64,000 nt of DNA from Cephalotrichum gorgonifer (taxonomy: Eukaryota; Ascomycota; Sordariomycetes; Microascales; Microascaceae), in contig ONZQ02000015.1 in NCBI GenBank assembly GCA_900312665.1, forward strand, positions 806,001-870,000, in the 5' to 3' direction. How positions within the stretch are numbered: position 1 is the first letter of the stretch; every line of letters starts with the position of its first letter. The notes under the pieces are model-generated. The model made no database searches and was not told the origin of the DNA. It saw only the letters and a program-made list of their open reading frames with translations. The position numbers were made by a program, and so were the translations under genes. Shown here piece by piece: positions 58,442 through 64,000 of the stretch.

Positions 58442-61400
58442 ATGTTCTGGAGATTTGGCGGCTACGCCAGCGTCTCCGCCATCGACACTCTCCTCGACAA
58501 GGATGACTTCACCCTCGAGAACCTCCTCGACGAGGCCGACCTCCTCCACGAGATAAAACAACATAATGCCAAGCTCGTCGAGTACCTCCGCGAGGACCCC
58601 GTCCTCGAGAAGCTCCTCAACTACGTAGTCGCGCCCAGGCTCGAACCCGTCGTCGCCACGTCGGAGAACGAGAACGACACGCCCGCCGACGAGGAGAAGG
58701 GCAAGGGGCTCGCGTACCCCCTCTCGCGCTCGCGCGCCTCGTCGCTGGCCACGAGCGAGACGGACGAGGACGAGAGCGAAAAGAGGCGGAACCGCTATGC
58801 CTACGTCGCCTCCGAGGTCCTCGCCTCGGATACCTGGTCCATCTATGAGGCGCTGATGGAGAACGGGACTCTCGTAAGAGAGTTCTGGAAGTTCCTGAAG
58901 CGACCCGCTCCTCTTGATCCTCTCCAGGCGTCCTACTTTACCAAGGTAAACGAGGCGCTGTTCGAGAAGAAGACTGAGGAGATGCTTGAGGTGCTGAAGA
59001 GCGTTCCCGATGTCGTTTCCGACCTTCTTCGACATGTCGAGTGCCCGATGATTATGGACCTGCTCCTCAAGATCATCGCGCTCGATAGGACCGAGGGAGG
59101 ACAAGGCATTGTCGAGGTGAGCATTCTAAACATCCATTTCCCACCGAGTGATAGAGTCGTCTTGACTGCACGTCCGCTATTTACGCGTCCTACTCCCTGC
59201 TGAGTCCGCTCTACCGCGCGTTCATTTTATGCTCGGCCGAGATGCTAACCGAGTGGCCTTGCTCACTACCCAGTGGCTATATACCCAAGATGTTGTTCCG
59301 ATTCTCCTATCCTGCCTATCCCCCGAACGAAACTGGGTCGTGCAGACCGCCGCCGGCGACTTCATCAAGGCCATCGTCACCATTTCCGCCAACGCGTCGC
59401 AGAACGAACAGCAATGCATCGGCCCGAACGAACTCACCCGCCAGCTCGTCTCCTCCGCCTGTGTCGAGCAACTAATCCAGTACATGCTCACCGGCGGCAA
59501 CCCGCTCACCGTCGGTGTGGGCATCGTCATCGAGGTGATCCGCAAGAACAACTCCGACTACGACCCGGACGTCGGCGCCGACGAGGGCTCGATACCGTCC
59601 TGTCGGGATCCCATCTACCTCGGGACTCTCCTCCGCCTGTTCGCCGAGCACGTCCCCGACTTCATGAACCTGATCATGCACACGCCGACGCCGAAGAAGG
59701 GCATCCAATCGACCTTTGGCCGGACCATCGAGCCCCTGGGCTTCGACCGCTTCAAGACCTGCGAGCTGATGGCGGAGCTTCTCCACTGTAGTAATATGGG
59801 GCTCATGAACGAGGTCGGCTCCGAGGAGCTCATCGCCGCCCGCGACCTCGAGCGACACCGCCTCCGGGGCGACGGCAAGCTCCTCCCCCGTCGCGACGAC
59901 GAGGCCTCCATCTCCGCCGAGGACCTCACCATGCGCTTCTCGGCCCACGGAGGACCCCACGGCGATAATAGGCGCCTGGAGGTGACGAACGTGGCCGAGG
60001 ACGACGGGTTCGAGGAGGTCGAGCACAGCCGCGAGATGAACGAGGATACATCGCATGAGTTTGTCAAGGCGGAGGACGAGATGCCGCTGCCGGTCCCCAT
60101 CCCGTCATTCTTCGATAAGGACGATGATGACCTCATGGACGAGCCGCTTAGCTCCCCGAGGCTGCATATTAAGGACGATGACGATCTCGACACCCATCAG
60201 TTTGACGAGCCGGACCTCGTGGTCGCTCCCTTGTCGCCGAAGAAGAAGGATTCTGCCCCCGCTGCATCTGACGAGCCTCAGTCCGTTCCCGCTGCGTCGG
60301 AGGAGCCGAAGGTCAAGGTAGAAGATGCTATACCCAAGGTGGAGGATACTACGCTCAGGGTGGAGGATGCTACACCAAAGCCGGAGACCAAAGAGACGTC
60401 GGTCTCGGAGCATACGGAGGAGGTTCCTGCTGCTGCAAAGACCTCTGCAGAGGAGGCTCGGGGAGGCGAAGACTCAGACTCGTCGGCCGTCATCCATACC
60501 CCTCCATCGACGGGATCGCAACCGGAGCAGGACATCGCCGACTCCAAGCCCTCGGAGGCCCCCAAATCTGAGCCGAAGGCCTCCGAGACCGAGAAAGTCA
60601 AGAACGACGAGGAAGATTCGAGTGTGGCTCAACCACCAAGCTCAGCCGTCGAGACCCCCGCTGCCACGCAGACCGCTGAGCCGACAAGCCAGGAGCCGGA
60701 GGCCACGCCAGAGATTCCCGGACCGCCCCCTGCGGCTCCGGCACCTCCGACGTCTTCGGAGTCTACCGAGCCACCCGAGCTACCCCGCCGCGCCAATGTC
60801 GCCGACGATGACAGTGCCGAGCCTGGAACCGAGTCTATCATTATTGGCGCTGTTCCCGATCCTCCGGTAAACGAATCCAGGGACGGCCCCGTCCGGGCCG
60901 TGGTGGGCGATTTCCTGAAGATGCAGTTTGTTGAGCACAAGGTGGTGCCCTCGATCCTGGTATGTACCCTTTCCCTTTTCCTTAACTAATACGGCGTGGC
61001 GGCCAAAGACCAGGGACTAACAGCGCGGTTTCAGTCGTTCTTCTTCAAGTATCAGTGGAACAACTTCCTACACAACGTCGTCTATGATATCGTCCAGCAG
61101 GTCTTTAACGGGCCGATGGACCGTGGCTACAACCCGACCCTCGCCGTCTCGCTCTTCGAATCGGCGGACATAACGAACGCCATCATCAACGGGCAGCGCG
61201 TCAGCGACGAGTCGCAGGCCCGGACCCGCACGCGCATGGGCTACATGGGGCACCTGACCCTGATCGCCGAGGAGGTGGTCAAGTTCACGGAGCGCCACCC
61301 CCCGGAGCTCCTCTCCGAGACTGTGCTGGAGCGCGTTATGAGCGCGGAATGGGTCAGCTACGTCGAGGGCTCGCTGGCGGAGACGCGCGAGCGCGACAAC

Positions 61401-62573
61401 GCGATACTGGGCGGCGTGAGGCCCGAGGTCGCCATGAGCAACCGGGCCGCTAGCGTCTCGGGGCTCGCCGGGGTCGGCCTGGGCGGCCCGCCGTCGTCGC
61501 TCAGCGGCCTGGGGGCCGGGCAGGGATCGACGTCGAATGCGCTGGCGGAGGCGGGGCTTAATGGGAGCTTGGATCTGAACGAGGGAGGCAGCGGGATGGG
61601 GCCGTTTGCGATTAGTGCGGGGACGATGATGTCTGGGTTTGGGAGCTCGAGTGACGAGGAGGATGACGATGCGGAGGAGACGGAGGAGGATATCAACAGC
61701 GAGGTAAGCTTTTAGTCCCTGGAGCTATTCCACATCTACTGCAGCTTTTCGTTTCGTCGCATTTACTTTTTTTTCTTTACGGGTTTGGAGTCGCTAAACT
61801 AACCTCCGGTCGTGCAGTTCCGATCTTACACCGACCCGCTGAACAACAACGGTTCGTCGCTCGACCCGCCGTCTATCCCGCCGCCTCCGCCGCCGCCGCC
61901 GCCTCTCAACATCCCTCCCTCGCGCGCCCGCCTGCAGCTCGCCGCACGACTAGCGATGCACCAGAAGAACGCGGCTGCCGCTGCAGCTGCCTCGGGCGAC
62001 GAGGAAGAGGAGGAGGAGCACAGGCACAGCGCGATATTTGCCGCCACCTCCGCGGTTGAGCGGGACGAGCAGCCCAGGGACCCCTTCGGCGACGACGCGG
62101 ACGAGGTGGACAGCGACGAGGACGACCACGGCGGCCCGGCGTGGAGTTCGGGCGGTGGGAGGGGAGGGTGGTGGAGGGACGTCGTGATGAAGCGGGAGCG
62201 CCTGTCCGACTCGGAGGACGAGGAGGAGGAGGGCGTCGATGAGGAGTTTGGGGACTTCGCGATGCCTGAGGCCGATGCCGAGGCGGGGGCGGGAGGCGCT
62301 AGTCCCGCGGGGCTGAGGGTAGTCAAACCGCTCGCGGTGCACCCCGGCGTCGGCGGGGGCAAGTCCGGATTCGGGAGTCTGTGGCCTTTTAACACGCAGA
62401 ACTTTGGGAATTCCAGGGCGGGGAAGTTTGGGCGGGAGGGGAGGGATGGTGGGGAGGACGAGGAGGAGGAGACCGAGGGGGGCATCAGGAGGACTACGGA
62501 GGCGAAGAAGCGGACGAGTCTTGATGACGAGGATGTGGATGATGAGGTTGTTATCGCGAGAGGGGGCTTCTGA
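58442..62573 (+). CDS. SAPS-family SIT4/PP6 phosphatase-associated protein
   Basis: Exons 58442-59116, 59274-60959, 61035-61703 and 61818-62573 give 1261 residues. The start MFWRFGGYASVSAIDTLLDK and the following TLENLLDEADLLHEIKQHN are the hallmark of SIT4-associated proteins, which bind the Sit4/PP6 catalytic subunit and direct it in cell-cycle, nutrient and membrane-traffic control. Helical-repeat segments follow (FWKFLKRPAPLDPLQASYF, DLLRHVECPMIMDLLLK, WLYTQDVVPILLSCLSPE, NPLTVGVGIVIEVIRKNNSDYD), then a long acidic, low-complexity insert (about residues 470-780) with a short VEDxxxK repeat. Conservation resumes with FFKYQWNNFLHNVVYDIVQ and LTLIAEEVVKF. The tail is acidic and Gly-rich with a polyproline run. 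Confidence 0.95.
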
Positions 62574-64000
62574 GGGAGGAGTTGTAGGTTATGTCTGAGT
62601 GGGGAAGGGGCATTTGAGGGAAAGGGCAGGTGTGATATAGGAATGTTCTATGATGGGAACGAAAGGGATACCTGATGAATGGGAATGGGTTGCCGGGTCT
62701 GTTCATGGGATGGATGCGGGAGTGGGGTGCATGTTATTCTGGGTTCTACCATTGGGATGGCGAGGAGGGGGAAGAGGGAGGTAGGAGTGTAGGGGAATGG
62801 GATGGACGAGGTCGGAAGGGGAGAATAGGGAGGATGGAGAGGATGGGGAGGTTAGGTGGGCTTCTTGCGGGGACTGTGTAAACTTTGTATTATATCTTGT
62901 TCGTTGCATTATGCTATTATCTTGTTGTCCTGTGTCTCGAGTCCAGTTCCGGCTCTGGGGATTCTCGGCGGGTGGGCATGATAGGATCTTGTCGTAGAAA
63001 CTACTGGCGGTGATTCACGACGGAGGATCCGGGTAATGGGAGATCCACCTAGCTCGATGGATCCTGCGGATCTCACGGCAGGGACGCTTGCGGGCCGAGA
63101 CTACATAGGTTTAACTACAGGCCATGAATCCTGCCTCCCCATCCCATGTTTACTCACGACGATATATCAAAAACTAAGACTCATGTCGCGACCCCGGAGC
63201 TCGGGCGGAAGAGTGGACGCCGGTGGGGCGGGAGGTGTACTAGTGACTTATGCCTTGGAATTTGAAGAGGGGGCAGAGCGTGTACAAGTACGTCAAGATG
63301 ATGTGCATTGGCGGATGATGATCGACGCGGGAATGACGACTGCCCTGCCCTTGCTTCTCGCCTGGACTTGTCGGGTTCTTGGGAACGAGTGCAAGTACTC
63401 CTATGTGTAATACGTGCCCGGGAGTTTGGGATAGGGTTTTTGCTGGTGTCTTTTGTTTTACCGGCGACTATTAGAGATATACTGGGGAATAGACACGGAA
63501 ACAATGGATCCATGAAATCTGGGGATGAACGTACTTGACTCTGCCTGCTGTTTCGGGAAACTGGGACATGCCATGACGCCACGGATTTAACATGTGGAGC
63601 CTCGATGGTGACGTAATATACGGCTCCTGGACAAAACAATGCACCTGCCTAGCAGCAACGGATGGTCCGGGCCACCTTGCTTGGGTACGTACTCATGCTT
63701 GCGCTCCCACTAGCTATCATTGGGGCCGCCTCTCAATTGGCTGGTACGTACCCTACTTTTGGCCTCCCAGCACCCCAACTTACTCGTAAATCCACAGTGC
63801 TCTCTGCCAGCTCCTTCCATGGCTATGGACCCCACCTTTCTCGTACTCCAGACGCCCCACTCCCAATCCTCCACACTGAGGCGCAACTGCCCACCTCCCC
63901 ACTCAGTGGCACTCAAATGCTGGCAGAGCTTCTTGCGTCGCCATTCTTACCATTTCGGTTGCTGAGCGAAAGAAACGAAGCGACGACGACTCGGTGCCTT
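62574..64000. other. Intergenic to window end
   Basis: No supported gene. The first 300 bp are a purine-rich G/A stretch downstream of the SAPS gene. Short open frames beyond have no motif. Confidence 0.4.

Noticed and set aside
1..64000. tRNA, rRNA, CRISPR or intact transposon
   Set aside because: No convincing tRNA B box with a foldable context, no rRNA-like sequence, no spaced repeats, and no transposase or reverse transcriptase motif was seen by eye.

Overview
The window is nuclear DNA of a filamentous ascomycete, most likely a Sordariomycete. Genes lie on both strands, well separated, and most carry one to five short introns (about 50-210 bp) with GT..AG ends and compact fungal signals. 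Several families are hallmarks of such fungi: NACHT-ankyrin and NACHT-WD40 STAND receptors, a HeLo-domain protein, a P450-reductase fusion (CYP505), a Zn2Cys6 regulator and small secreted cysteine-rich proteins. One 531-bp run of N (26048-26578) is an assembly gap. I reconstructed 21 intact protein-coding genes by joining exons in phase. No rRNA, CRISPR array or intact transposon was seen, and no tRNA was recognised by eye.

Layout. 0-8 kb is mostly ordinary metabolism and housekeeping: an LrgAB-like membrane protein, a dUTPase/dCTP-deaminase-like enzyme, a DsbA/FrnE-type oxidoreductase with a CPHC site, a small Rossmann protein and an aldehyde dehydrogenase. 8.5-17 kb holds a divergent pair: a G-alpha subunit of normal length whose GTPase and guanine-recognition residues look degenerate, and a 2129-residue NACHT-ankyrin STAND receptor. 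17.6-28 kb holds a sulfotransferase-like P-loop protein, a possible decayed gene, a nitronate monooxygenase, a single-pass membrane protein, a BAS2-like small secreted protein and an HSDL2-type dehydrogenase ending beside the gap. 28.9-37.5 kb holds a CYP505 fatty-acid hydroxylase fusion, a methyltransferase, an F-box protein and an NmrA-like protein.

38.5-44.8 kb is the most interesting part. A HeLo-domain protein with two HET-s-like C-terminal motifs is transcribed away from a NACHT-WD40 STAND protein whose N-terminus carries a third copy of the same kind of motif. This is the arrangement expected of a fungal amyloid-signalling pair: the receptor presents an amyloid template and the HeLo protein is the membrane-disrupting cell-death executor. 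The architecture is known (HET-S/NWD2); this locus and its motif variants are what would be new.

45-64 kb holds a C-type-lectin-like secreted protein, a PCMH-type FAD oxidoreductase, a Zn2Cys6 regulator with a Yap1/Gcn4-like palindromic promoter, a long gene-poor stretch, a secreted subtilisin-like protease, and a SAPS-family (SIT4/PP6 phosphatase regulator) gene. All family calls come from reading motifs; no database search was run.
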